The notes below the pieces were generated by a model. That model saw only the letters and a program-made list of their open reading frames with translations. It was not told the origin of the DNA and did not search any database. Position numbers and translations under genes: made by a program. A DNA stretch of 6,422 bases from JBBRXJ01 sp038248505 (GTDB taxonomy: Bacteria; Bacteroidota; Bacteroidia; Bacteroidales; JBBRXJ01), in contig JBBRXJ010000113.1 of the NCBI GenBank assembly GCA_038248505.1, positions 1-6,422 on the forward strand, in the 5' to 3' direction. The stretch's first letter is position 1. Each line of letters starts with the position of its first letter. This document shows, in pieces, positions 1 through 6,351 of the stretch.

Positions 1-2
1 AA

Positions 3-218
3 CATGTTATGGAGAAATCAAGTGCAAAAACAACTGCCACAACATTAAAATGGGTACACATAGCAATTAGCAATGCGAAAAGAAATTTTCTTGGAATATA
101 TCACAAGATTAAAGGAATGTACCTTCAGAATTATCTCGATAAATTTGCATATAGATTAAATCGCAGACATCGACGTGATATCTTTGATAGACTGATAGTT
201 GCGAGTATCTTATTTTAG
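3..218 (+). CDS. IS1595-family (ISXO2-like) transposase, C-terminal part only
   Basis: This is the C-terminal end of a DDE-type transposase that would cut and rejoin the ends of an insertion sequence. The reading frame is open from the left edge (position 3) to the TAG at 216-218, so the gene begins outside the window and the internal ATG at position 9 is not its real start. The run LKWVHIAISNAKR followed by YLQNYLDKFAYRLNRR and FDRLIVAS matches the C-terminal signature of ISXO2-like/IS1595 transposases. The Asn and Lys of SNAK probably correspond to the last residues of the DDNK form of the catalytic motif; this rests on recalled family knowledge, not an alignment. Whether the element is intact or a remnant cannot be judged. 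I could not identify a terminal inverted repeat in the A/T-rich 190 bases that follow. It converges on larB, which lies downstream on the other strand. Confidence 0.8.
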   Translation, partial: HVMEKSSAKTTATTLKWVHIAISNAKRNFLGIYHKIKGMYLQNYLDKFAYRLNRRHRRDIFDRLIVASILF

Positions 219-407
219 GTGTACAAATATGCAGAATCAAATAATTTAAAACTAATATAAAACAAAAGGCATAATTTTAAAAAAAAACTATTCTTTTTTC
301 AAATGTCTGCTATTATTAATACAAGTCAAGTTTTCTTCTATACAATAATTACATTATGATAAATGATACAATATCAAAAAATACTGCTACTTCATTAATA
401 TGCGATA

Positions 408-1154
408 TTACAGCCTATTAATAGAACTAGCCATATATCCCGCTCCAAAGCCATTATCAATATTAACAACAGCCACGCCAGGCGCACAGGTATTTAACAT
501 TGTTAGCAAGGCAGATAAGCCTTGGAAATTAGCACCGTAACCAACACTCGTTGGTACGGCAATGATGGGTTTATCTATTAATCCGCCAAGTACACTTGGC
601 AAAGCACCTTCCATACCGGCTACAGCTACAACAACTTTTGCCCCACGTATAAGATCCATGTGAGCAAACAAACGATGAATGCCTGCAACGCCAACATCAA
701 AGATTCGTTCCACTTTGTTTCCAAAAATTTCAGCAGTAATGGCTGCTTCTTCAGCAACCGGTATGTCGGCTGAACCTGCTGTAATAACAGCGATGTAGGA
801 TTTTGTATTTTCTATTTTTTGTTTCTCTACTATAATTGCTCGAGCAGCTGAATTGTATATGGCTTGTGGACATATTTTTTTCACTGCTTCAAATTGTTCA
901 ATACTGGCGCGTGTTCCTAAAATAGTACTTCCACGTTCATTTATGTACTGAAATATTTGTACAGCTTGGTCAATTGTTTTTCCTGCACAATAAATCACCT
1001 CGGGTACACCAGTACGTAATTCGCGATGATTATCAATTTTTGCAAAACCCAAATCTTTAAAAGGAAGATCACGCAAATGCATCATCGCATCATCGGTCGA
1101 TATATTACCACTCTTAAGTTTTTCAAGTATATCCTTTATGTCTTTTGCTGTCAT
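408..1154 (-). CDS. larB: LarB, pyridinium-3,5-biscarboxylic acid mononucleotide synthase
   Basis: LarB is the first enzyme of nickel-pincer nucleotide (NPN) cofactor synthesis. It carboxylates the pyridinium ring of nicotinic acid adenine dinucleotide and cleaves off AMP, giving the biscarboxylated mononucleotide. The 248-residue length is normal for the family. The N-terminal part has the conserved block around residues 33-60 (DLGFAKIDNHRELRTG, then PEVIYCAGKT). The C-terminal half is a PurE-like (NCAIR mutase-type) domain with ITAGSADIPVAEEA (124-137), DVGVAGIHRL (153-162), AGMEGALPSVLGGL (179-192) and PTSVGYGANFQG (201-212). Cys223 in LNTCAPG aligns by motif with the cysteine reported to form the covalent substrate adduct in characterised LarB, and Glu182 lies in the GMEGAL motif. 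The start ATG has no Shine-Dalgarno sequence. It follows larC after 72 bases on the same strand with no obvious promoter between, so the two are probably co-transcribed. The protein is probably cytoplasmic. Confidence 0.93.
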   Translation of the reverse strand: MTAKDIKDILEKLKSGNISTDDAMMHLRDLPFKDLGFAKIDNHRELRTGVPEVIYCAGKTIDQAVQIFQYINERGSTILGTRASIEQFEAVKKICPQAIYNSAARAIIVEKQKIENTKSYIAVITAGSADIPVAEEAAITAEIFGNKVERIFDVGVAGIHRLFAHMDLIRGAKVVVAVAGMEGALPSVLGGLIDKPIIAVPTSVGYGANFQGLSALLTMLNTCAPGVAVVNIDNGFGAGYMASSINRL

Positions 1155-1226
1155 TTTATTGTTTTATAGTAATAATCTTGTAATGACTATATCATCTGAA
1201 ATACATTGTTTTTTAATCCCTTATCC

Positions 1227-2414
1227 TTATCCCTTTTTACTATTTAACTGAAAATCCCTTATAGCTTCATCATATACCGCTTTTAAGGTCACCTCGTTTT
1301 TTAATGCTGCTGCATGACAGTCGTCATATTCAGGTTTGCTATTAATTGTTTTACCATTCATAGTAGCTATCTTAAAACGTATAATTCCAAATTTAGTTTT
1401 AACAGATTCAGTTAGTCTTTCAAGCATCATCTTATGAATAGGCTGAGAACGTACTCCAAGAGTTGTTGTTTCAGCAAATATAATGTTGCGAAGAGCATCT
1501 TCCTTCGTAACACTACAAAGCACGCTTAAAACAACACCTGGCCTTGTTTTCTTCATAATTACAGGTGTCAGAAAAGCATCATCAGCTCCTGCATCTAATA
1601 ATTTAGTAATAATATGCTCATAAAATTCCGGATTCATATCATCAATATTGCATTCAAGCATCACATGAGCATTCTCATTTTTCATTATCCCCATGCTTTC
1701 TTTCCCAATCAAAACACGAAGTACATTGGGACGATCGCCATCTTTGGAACCTACACCATATCCAAAACTATCTGGAATAAATGAAGAAGTCTGAGTAAAT
1801 TCATTTACAACCGTTGCCAATATTGCTGCTCCCGTTGGAGTAGTTGCTTCATAATTTACCCCTCCAATAGATATCGGCATCCCTTTTACCAACTCTGCGG
1901 TAGCAGGTGCAGGCACGGGTAATAGGCCATGTGCGGCTTTCACAAAGCCTGAGCCTAACTCAATGGTAGAACAAATAATTTTATCAGGAGACAAATAATC
2001 GAGACAAATGGCTGCACCTACAATATCTACAATAGAATCCACCGCACCTACTTCGTGAAAATGAATCTTCTCAATATCCACCCCATGAACCTTTGCTTCA
2101 GCTTCACCTAATTTTAGAAAAATATTTATAGCCATTTTTTTAACGTTTACGGATAGCCTACTTGCATTAATTAGGGCTGCAATTTCATTAAAGCCACGGT
2201 GATGATGTTGTGCATGATGCCCAATAACTACAAGTACCCTTGTACCTTCAATACCTTTGCGACTCTCACGAGTAACTTCAAGTTTATACTCATCTAAGTC
2301 AATAAGTTTTAGCTGATCACGTAAATACGCCTCTGGAACCCCGGCATCAATCATAGCTGCAAGATGCATATCGCCGCTAATACCAGCAAAACAATCATAA
2401 TAAAGTATTTTCAT
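1227..2414 (-). CDS. larC: LarC, nickel-inserting NPN cofactor chelatase/cyclometallase
   Basis: LarC inserts nickel into the bisthiocarboxylated pyridinium mononucleotide in a CTP-dependent cyclometallation, completing the NPN cofactor used by lactate racemase and related racemases/epimerases. The 395 residues carry the family signature throughout: YYDCFAGISGDM (5-16), a histidine-rich loop HHAQHHHRG (66-74) likely to bind nickel, HFHEVGAVDSIVDIVGA (118-134), LPVPAPATAELVKGMPI (165-181), TTPTGAAIL (191-199), NIDDMNPE (256-263), PVIMKKTRPG (284-293), ETTTLGVR (315-322) and KPEYDD (360-365). It is one uninterrupted frame joining the N-terminal metal-binding part and the C-terminal nucleotide-binding part. 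This differs from Lactiplantibacillus plantarum, where larC is split by a programmed frameshift. The frame ends in two in-phase TAA codons separated by GGA. It is the first gene of the larC-larB unit and is divergent from the acyl-CoA synthetase gene. No larE or larA lies in the window. Confidence 0.95.
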   Translation of the reverse strand: MKILYYDCFAGISGDMHLAAMIDAGVPEAYLRDQLKLIDLDEYKLEVTRESRKGIEGTRVLVVIGHHAQHHHRGFNEIAALINASRLSVNVKKMAINIFLKLGEAEAKVHGVDIEKIHFHEVGAVDSIVDIVGAAICLDYLSPDKIICSTIELGSGFVKAAHGLLPVPAPATAELVKGMPISIGGVNYEATTPTGAAILATVVNEFTQTSSFIPDSFGYGVGSKDGDRPNVLRVLIGKESMGIMKNENAHVMLECNIDDMNPEFYEHIITKLLDAGADDAFLTPVIMKKTRPGVVLSVLCSVTKEDALRNIIFAETTTLGVRSQPIHKMMLERLTESVKTKFGIIRFKIATMNGKTINSKPEYDDCHAAALKNEVTLKAVYDEAIRDFQLNSKKG

Positions 2415-2431
2415 AAACCAATGTATTGAGG

Positions 2432-2461
2432 CAAAAGTAGCTAAAAAAGACGAACTATAAA
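2432..2461 (-). promoter_or_regulatory. Candidate Bacteroidota-type promoter of larC-larB
   Basis: Read on the minus strand, 2439-2432 is TACTTTTG, an exact match to the Bacteroidota -7 consensus TAnnTTTG. Eighteen bases upstream, 2461-2458 reads TTTA, a 3-of-4 match to the -33 box TTTG. The -7 box lies 17 bases before the larC ATG, giving a short leader without a Shine-Dalgarno sequence, which is usual in this phylum. The assignment is by motif and position only. Confidence 0.55.
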
Positions 2462-2579
2462 TTTATGGCAATGGCAAACTAGTATCGTAAAGTACGAAAA
2501 AAAATACGTATAAAAAAGTCTTGAATATGTGGAAATTAAAAGATTTTTTGTTTTTTTTACTATTTATAATAAAAAACAT

Positions 2580-4220
2580 ATGCCAACACAATCTTATGCC
2601 CACGGTATCTGTGAAATACCACTGATAGGAGAGACAATAAGTGAAAACCTTCGCAAAACTGTTGCTAAATTTGGTGATAGAGAGGCATTAGTCGTGCCTC
2701 ACCAAAACTATAGAGCTACCTATAAACAACTTTGGCAGCAAACCGAAGAGCTTGCAAAAGCATTAATTGCAGCAGGAATTAACAAAGGTGACCGAGTGGG
2801 TATTTGGTCTCCCAACCGTTTTGAATGGGTTTTGGTACAATTTGCAACGGCACAAATTGGTGCTATTATGGTAAATGTTAATCCCGCCTATAAAATTACC
2901 GGCTTACGGTATTCCGTAAATCAATCAGAAATAAAGCTCCTAATAGCCGCATCACATTTCAGAAAAACCAACAATCTTGAGATATTATCACAATTAGGCC
3001 CAGATTCAAAATACCCGCTAAAAACAATAATTATTGAAAATGATTGGGCAACGTTTATTGAAGCAGGAAATAAGATTACCAGCGCACGTTTATTTGAAAT
3101 AGAACAGAGCCTACAATTTGATGATCCTATTAACATTCAATACACTTCAGGTACAACAGGCTATCCGAAGGGAGCCACCCTTTCGCACCATAATATTCTC
3201 AATAACGGTTTTTTTATTGGGGAACGCGAATTATTAACCGAGAAAGACCGCATATGCATTCCAGTACCATTCTATCATTGCTTTGGTATGGTACTAGGTA
3301 ATATGGCATGCGTTACACATGGCTCGTGCATGGTCATTCCAGGCGAAGCTTTTGACCCCGCGCATACATTAAAAACAGTACAAGACGAAAAGTGCACCGC
3401 ACTCTATGGTGTACCAACCATGTTTATTGCAGAACTAGAACATCCTGATTTTGATAAATACGATTACTCATCACTACGCACAGGTATTATGGCTGGTGCC
3501 CCCTGCCCTATTGATACGATGCGTAAAGTATTCTCACGTCTTAATATGACTGAGGTTACGGTATCGTATGGTATGACTGAAACCTCACCTGTATCAACCA
3601 TGAGCTTTGCACATGACGATATGGAAAAAAGAGTTTCAACCGTTGGGAAGGTAATGCCTCACCTTGAAATAAAGATAATAGACCCAGCAACAGGTGCCAT
3701 TGTTAAGCGTGGTGAGCCAGGTGAACTATGCACCCGAGGTTATTCTGTTATGCTTGGTTATTGGAATCAGGATGAAGAAACAGCCAAAGTAATTGATGCT
3801 GGACGTTGGATGCACACTGGTGATATTGGTATTATGGATGAAGAAGCTTATGTGAAAATTACAGGCCGAATTAAAGACATTATTATTCGTGGAGGAGAAA
3901 ATATTTCACCACGCGAAATAGAAGAATTCCTGATTACACTACCTATGATTAGCGACGTACAAGTTATTGGTGTACCTAGCGAGAAATATGGTGAAGAAGT
4001 TATGGCCTGGGTAAAACTAAAACCAGGAAAAACCGTCACTTTTGAGGAATTAGCGGCTGCATGCAAAGGCCAAATTGCTACCTATAAAATTCCTAAATAC
4101 TGGAAAATTGTGGATGAATTCCCGATGACTGTAACAGGTAAAATTAGAAAAGTAGAGATGCGCGAAATATCAACAAAAGAGTTGGGATTGGAAAAGGCGG
4201 CAGAGATAAAGACGGCATGA
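2580..4220 (+). CDS. AMP-forming fatty acyl-CoA synthetase (ACSF2/FadD-like)
   Basis: This enzyme activates a carboxylic acid, probably a medium- or long-chain fatty acid, with ATP to an acyl-adenylate and then transfers the acyl group to coenzyme A. From the ATG at 2580 it has 546 residues, full length for the ANL family. Visible motifs are the P-loop YTSGTTGYPKG (188-198), YGMTETSP (330-337), HTGD (412-415), the hinge region GRIKD (429-433) followed by IIRGGENISPREIEE, and TGKIRK (519-524) with the catalytic lysine at 521. The start at 2580 is preferred over an in-frame GTG at 2529. The protein then begins MPTQSYAHG, like its relatives, while the extra 17 codons are a low-complexity Phe/Lys stretch. 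No Shine-Dalgarno sequence or clear TAnnTTTG promoter is seen. The gene stands alone, divergent from larC and convergent with the phosphatase gene. The chain-length preference cannot be read from the sequence. Confidence 0.93.
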   Translation: MPTQSYAHGICEIPLIGETISENLRKTVAKFGDREALVVPHQNYRATYKQLWQQTEELAKALIAAGINKGDRVGIWSPNRFEWVLVQFATAQIGAIMVNVNPAYKITGLRYSVNQSEIKLLIAASHFRKTNNLEILSQLGPDSKYPLKTIIIENDWATFIEAGNKITSARLFEIEQSLQFDDPINIQYTSGTTGYPKGATLSHHNILNNGFFIGERELLTEKDRICIPVPFYHCFGMVLGNMACVTHGSCMVIPGEAFDPAHTLKTVQDEKCTALYGVPTMFIAELEHPDFDKYDYSSLRTGIMAGAPCPIDTMRKVFSRLNMTEVTVSYGMTETSPVSTMSFAHDDMEKRVSTVGKVMPHLEIKIIDPATGAIVKRGEPGELCTRGYSVMLGYWNQDEETAKVIDAGRWMHTGDIGIMDEEAYVKITGRIKDIIIRGGENISPREIEEFLITLPMISDVQVIGVPSEKYGEEVMAWVKLKPGKTVTFEELAAACKGQIATYKIPKYWKIVDEFPMTVTGKIRKVEMREISTKELGLEKAAEIKTA

Positions 4221-4230
4221 TGTGAATAAA

Positions 4231-4259
4231 CCTCGTTCGGCGGTGACTCTCCGCCGAGG
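4231..4259. terminator. GC-rich hairpin after the acyl-CoA synthetase gene
   Basis: CGGCGG at 4238-4243 pairs perfectly with CCGCCG at 4251-4256 around a 7-base loop. The stem extends by CCT/AGG (4231-4233 with 4257-4259) past a 4-base bulge. It starts 10 bases after the stop codon of the synthetase gene, where a terminator would be expected. There is no T-tract on either side, so it is not a textbook intrinsic terminator. It may simply be one arm of the larger palindromic element. Confidence 0.35.
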
Positions 4260-4454
4260 TGGACTCCGTCGTATGCATTGTTGAAATGAAGTGTTCAGCA
4301 AATACGGCCTCCCAGTCGTAAACGCAAAAAAAATTGATAGGTATTATTAGTGAATCAGATTAACGGCTGGAGGCCATGTATGACCGTATTTTTAAGTTGA
4401 AATTATTTCCGACCGAGTCCGCCTCAGCGGATAGCCTACGGCCGAACTGTTCGG
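4231..4454. repeat. Composite nested palindromic element between convergent genes
   Basis: This stretch is visibly richer in G+C at both ends than the flanking DNA and is built from inverted repeats nested in order. Positions 4235-4241 pair with 4441-4447 (7 of 7), 4261-4271 with 4410-4420 (10 of 11), 4300-4307 with 4384-4391 (8 of 8), and 4306-4315 with 4367-4375 (nine pairs with one unpaired base; it overlaps the previous arm by two bases, so the two pairings compete slightly). The ends also contain local hairpins at 4231-4259, 4418-4431 and 4442-4454. The centre (about 4324-4360) is A/T-rich and no ORF fills the region. Such architecture fits a non-autonomous mobile element (MITE or REPIN-like) or a structured RNA. 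It may also serve as a two-way transcription stop for the convergent flanking genes. Which of these applies is inference; the pairings are seen directly. Confidence 0.6.
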
Positions 4455-4477
4455 AACGGAAGGAAGAGAGTGAGGAT

Positions 4478-5404
4478 TTATAAAATCTTAACCCCTAATA
4501 CTAGCACATCATCATTTTGAGCATGTTCACCTCGCCATTCGTTAAAGCGTTTATCAATTATATCCTTTTGCTCACTTAATGGTTGTTTTGAAATTTCTAC
4601 CAACAAATTTTTGAAATTCTTACTCATGAATTTTTTTCCTAAAGAGCCACCAAACTGATCTTTATATCCATCGGAGGTAAGATAAATAACATCGCCTTTA
4701 TGTAATTCATAGGTATTAGCAACAAATGGCTCCATCTTGTAATATACCCCAATAGGCATTTTATCGGCTGGGATGGTACTCAATTCATTATTGCGTAAAA
4801 CGTAAAGGACATTATTTGCAGCAGACGACAACATTTTCATATTTTTCTTATCTATCACTACAATTGAAATATCCATTCCATCGCGGGTTGTTTGCGTTTC
4901 AATATCCTGATGCAATAAAGTTACCACCTCATCACGCAAAGTATTTAATACTTTTGAAGGCTCAGTAATTCCTTTATTCAAGACTATTTCATTAAGTAGT
5001 GTCACGCCTAGCATACTCATAAATGCACCCGGCACGCCATGTCCTGTACAGTCAGCAGCAATAATTACTAATAAATTATTCTTCTCAGCCATCCAATAGA
5101 AATCCCCACTAACAATGTCACGCGGTTTCCAGTAAACAAAATGTTCTTCAGCAATTTTGTCAATATAATCTTTCTGTGGTAAAATTGCTTTTTGAATACG
5201 ACGCGCATAATGAATACTATCGGTAATCTCTTGGTTTTTCGTTGCAATTACACTATTCTGTTGTTCTATCTCTTCCTTTTGTGCCTTTAGTCTTTTATTA
5301 GCTTTTCGTTTTTGAGAATACAATCGAAACAACATAATAAAGAATACGGTTAGTATTAAAGCAAAGGAAATGATCATTATTAATCTTCTTTCTTGCTCTT
5401 TCAT
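4478..5404 (-). CDS. Membrane-anchored SpoIIE-type PP2C serine/threonine phosphatase
   Basis: This is a metal-dependent protein phosphatase of the SpoIIE/RsbU (PPM) type, a class that usually removes phosphate from anti-sigma-factor antagonists or related STAS proteins; no such partner gene is in the window. The 308 residues begin with a single hydrophobic helix (about 8-27), a strongly basic stretch (27-40) that should face the cytoplasm, a short coiled coil (about 35-60) and the linker SIHYARRIQKAILP (63-76). The catalytic domain follows, with VSGDFYW (98-104), ADCTGHGVPGAFMSMLG (117-133), RDGMDIS (174-180), LTSDGYKDQFGG (242-253) and QNDDVLVLG (296-304). The metal-binding aspartates are present, so the domain looks active. 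The start ATG at 5404 has an AGGAG six bases upstream. It is in the same frame as the upstream TPR gene, separated only by TAG and three codons. Relatives usually carry SP-TPR-coiled coil-TM-phosphatase in one chain, so this is probably the C-terminal half of a split protein. Confidence 0.9.
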   Translation of the reverse strand: MKEQERRLIMIISFALILTVFFIMLFRLYSQKRKANKRLKAQKEEIEQQNSVIATKNQEITDSIHYARRIQKAILPQKDYIDKIAEEHFVYWKPRDIVSGDFYWMAEKNNLLVIIAADCTGHGVPGAFMSMLGVTLLNEIVLNKGITEPSKVLNTLRDEVVTLLHQDIETQTTRDGMDISIVVIDKKNMKMLSSAANNVLYVLRNNELSTIPADKMPIGVYYKMEPFVANTYELHKGDVIYLTSDGYKDQFGGSLGKKFMSKNFKNLLVEISKQPLSEQKDIIDKRFNEWRGEHAQNDDVLVLGVKIL

Positions 5405-5416
5405 TATACGCTCCTA
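5402..5416 (-). promoter_or_regulatory. In-frame TAG junction with overlapping Shine-Dalgarno sequence
   Basis: On the minus strand the TPR ORF ends in TAG (5416-5414), followed in the same frame by GAG CGT ATA and then the ATG (5404-5402) of the phosphatase ORF. The AG of the stop is part of AGGAG (5415-5411), placed six bases before that ATG. It is the only good Shine-Dalgarno match I see before any gene in this window. The arrangement allows re-initiation and translational coupling of the two ORFs, or occasional read-through of a single amber codon. Confidence 0.6.
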
Positions 5417-6190
5417 TAACTGAATGGTTTGATCTTGAAGCGATATTTTTTCACTCTTCGCCTCATTCTGCTGTGCTAAGCCTTTTATAGCCTCTGATTT
5501 ATTAGCGGTATCAACAACGAGCGTTTGAACTTTTTTTTCTGTTGCAATTTTCTCCGTTTGTACTTGCTTATAACGCGCATTCAAGACACTTAACTTCTGT
5601 GATAAGTTTAATTCCTCAGTGTACTTTTTAAACGATTGATATGCATTCTCATACTTCTTTAATTGATAATAACTATCTGCTAAACCAATAAATATGCGCT
5701 CTTGCAAACTTTTATTATTTAATGATAGGGCTGCAGCTAAACTTTTTTCATAATACTCAGCAGCCTTTTTATAATTTTTCGCATACGAATAAATCAATGC
5801 CAAATTAAATGACGACTCCATTACCGCATTTAATTCATCGTTCTCAATGTGATATTTTAATTCATTTTGATAGTACACTGCAGATTTTTCATAATCTTCA
5901 CGATAGAAATAAACAGCTCCCATTGTACTATTCATCTCGGCAATCTCTTCATCATCTAAGATAAGTTTACGTCCCAAATCAACAGCAGCATTAGCATATT
6001 TTAATGCTTCAGCAGAACTCGCCTCAGAATAATATCGTGCTAATTCTAAATTAATTTCAAACCTAGCATGTTCTTTAGCTGTTTTTAATTTGGCAATTAA
6101 AACCTCTGGTGATGTTTGATTTGCTGGAGCAGCTTGAAGGCTTGCTAAAAAGAACAAAAAGTAAAAAAATAAAAGTGTCTGTTTCATCAT
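5414..6190 (-). CDS. Secreted TPR/coiled-coil protein, sensor half of the split phosphatase
   Basis: This 258-residue protein begins with a clear signal peptide (MMKQTLLFFYFLFFLASLQA, cleavage near residue 20-22), so the rest should lie in the periplasm. About four tetratricopeptide-like helical repeats follow (roughly 42-73, 84-117, 124-157 and 164-197), recognisable by patterns such as GAVYFYREDYEKSAVYYQNEL and NLALIYSYAKNYKKAAEYYEKSL. A coiled coil runs from about 198 to the end. TPRs bind other proteins or peptides, so this is likely the input part of a signalling protein. The ORF stops at a TAG within the coiled coil. The frame continues after it into the membrane helix and phosphatase, and hydrophobic positions 249, 256, then 263 and 270 (numbered through the stop) keep seven-residue spacing. 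The start could be either of the two adjacent ATGs (6190 or 6187). No specific ligand can be inferred. Confidence 0.82.
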   Translation of the reverse strand: MMKQTLLFFYFLFFLASLQAAPANQTSPEVLIAKLKTAKEHARFEINLELARYYSEASSAEALKYANAAVDLGRKLILDDEEIAEMNSTMGAVYFYREDYEKSAVYYQNELKYHIENDELNAVMESSFNLALIYSYAKNYKKAAEYYEKSLAAALSLNNKSLQERIFIGLADSYYQLKKYENAYQSFKKYTEELNLSQKLSVLNARYKQVQTEKIATEKKVQTLVVDTANKSEAIKGLAQQNEAKSEKISLQDQTIQL

Positions 6191-6206
6191 ATTTAGTAAT
6201 ATACAT

Positions 6207-6236
6207 CAAAAGTAATACTTCATTGGGAGATACAAA
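6207..6236 (-). promoter_or_regulatory. Bacteroidota-type promoter of the TPR-phosphatase unit
   Basis: Read on the minus strand, 6236-6233 is TTTG and 6214-6207 is TACTTTTG, separated by 18 bases. Both boxes match the Bacteroidota consensus (TTTG at -33, TAnnTTTG at -7) exactly, with spacing close to the usual 19. The -7 box lies 16 bases before the first ATG at 6190, so the leader is very short. This is the best promoter match in the window. Confidence 0.72.
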
Positions 6237-6290
6237 AAAATTATGTAAATAAATATATGTAATAAAAAAACAAACTATATAAACCCAGAA

Positions 6291-6351
6291 GTCGCAGACA
6301 TAACAAAAAAACATTATAATTAATTATAAATAAATTAGTTATGTCTTTGAC
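6291..6351. repeat. 14-base imperfect inverted repeat around an A/T-only-like core
   Basis: GTCGCAGACATAAC (6291-6304) and GTTATGTCTTTGAC (6338-6351) are inverted copies with 12 of 14 positions matching, including nine in a row (6296-6304 with 6338-6346). The 33 bases between contain a single C and are otherwise A or T. The repeat lies in the divergent promoter region upstream of the TPR gene, and its right arm includes the TTTG proposed as a rightward -33 box. It could be a regulator-binding pair, a transcription stop structure or an old element end. Confidence 0.45.

Noticed and set aside
270..303. A-tract and T-tract (about 279-300) as a terminator for larB
   Set aside because: The only possible pairing is a weak A/T stem without a G/C-rich part, and it lies over 100 bases past the larB stop. 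It is indistinguishable from background A/T richness.
219..407. Right end of the IS1595-type element
   Set aside because: No terminal inverted repeat can be recognised without the left end of the element, which is outside the window.
2529..2579. GTG at 2529 as the start of the acyl-CoA synthetase, adding 17 residues
   Set aside because: The extra residues are a low-complexity Phe/Lys stretch encoded by A/T-rich leader DNA, and the family-like N-terminus MPTQSYAHG begins at the ATG at 2580.
2921..3136. Minus-strand ORF of 71 residues
   Set aside because: It lies wholly inside the acyl-CoA synthetase gene on the opposite strand and has no recognisable protein features.
3848..4066. Minus-strand ORF of 72 residues
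   Set aside because: It is an antisense shadow of the conserved C-terminal domain of the acyl-CoA synthetase.
6075..6314. Minus-strand ORF of 79 residues rich in Phe, Tyr and Val
   Set aside because: It overlaps the signal-peptide end of the TPR gene in another frame and runs through its promoter. The hydrophobic look comes from A/T-rich codons.
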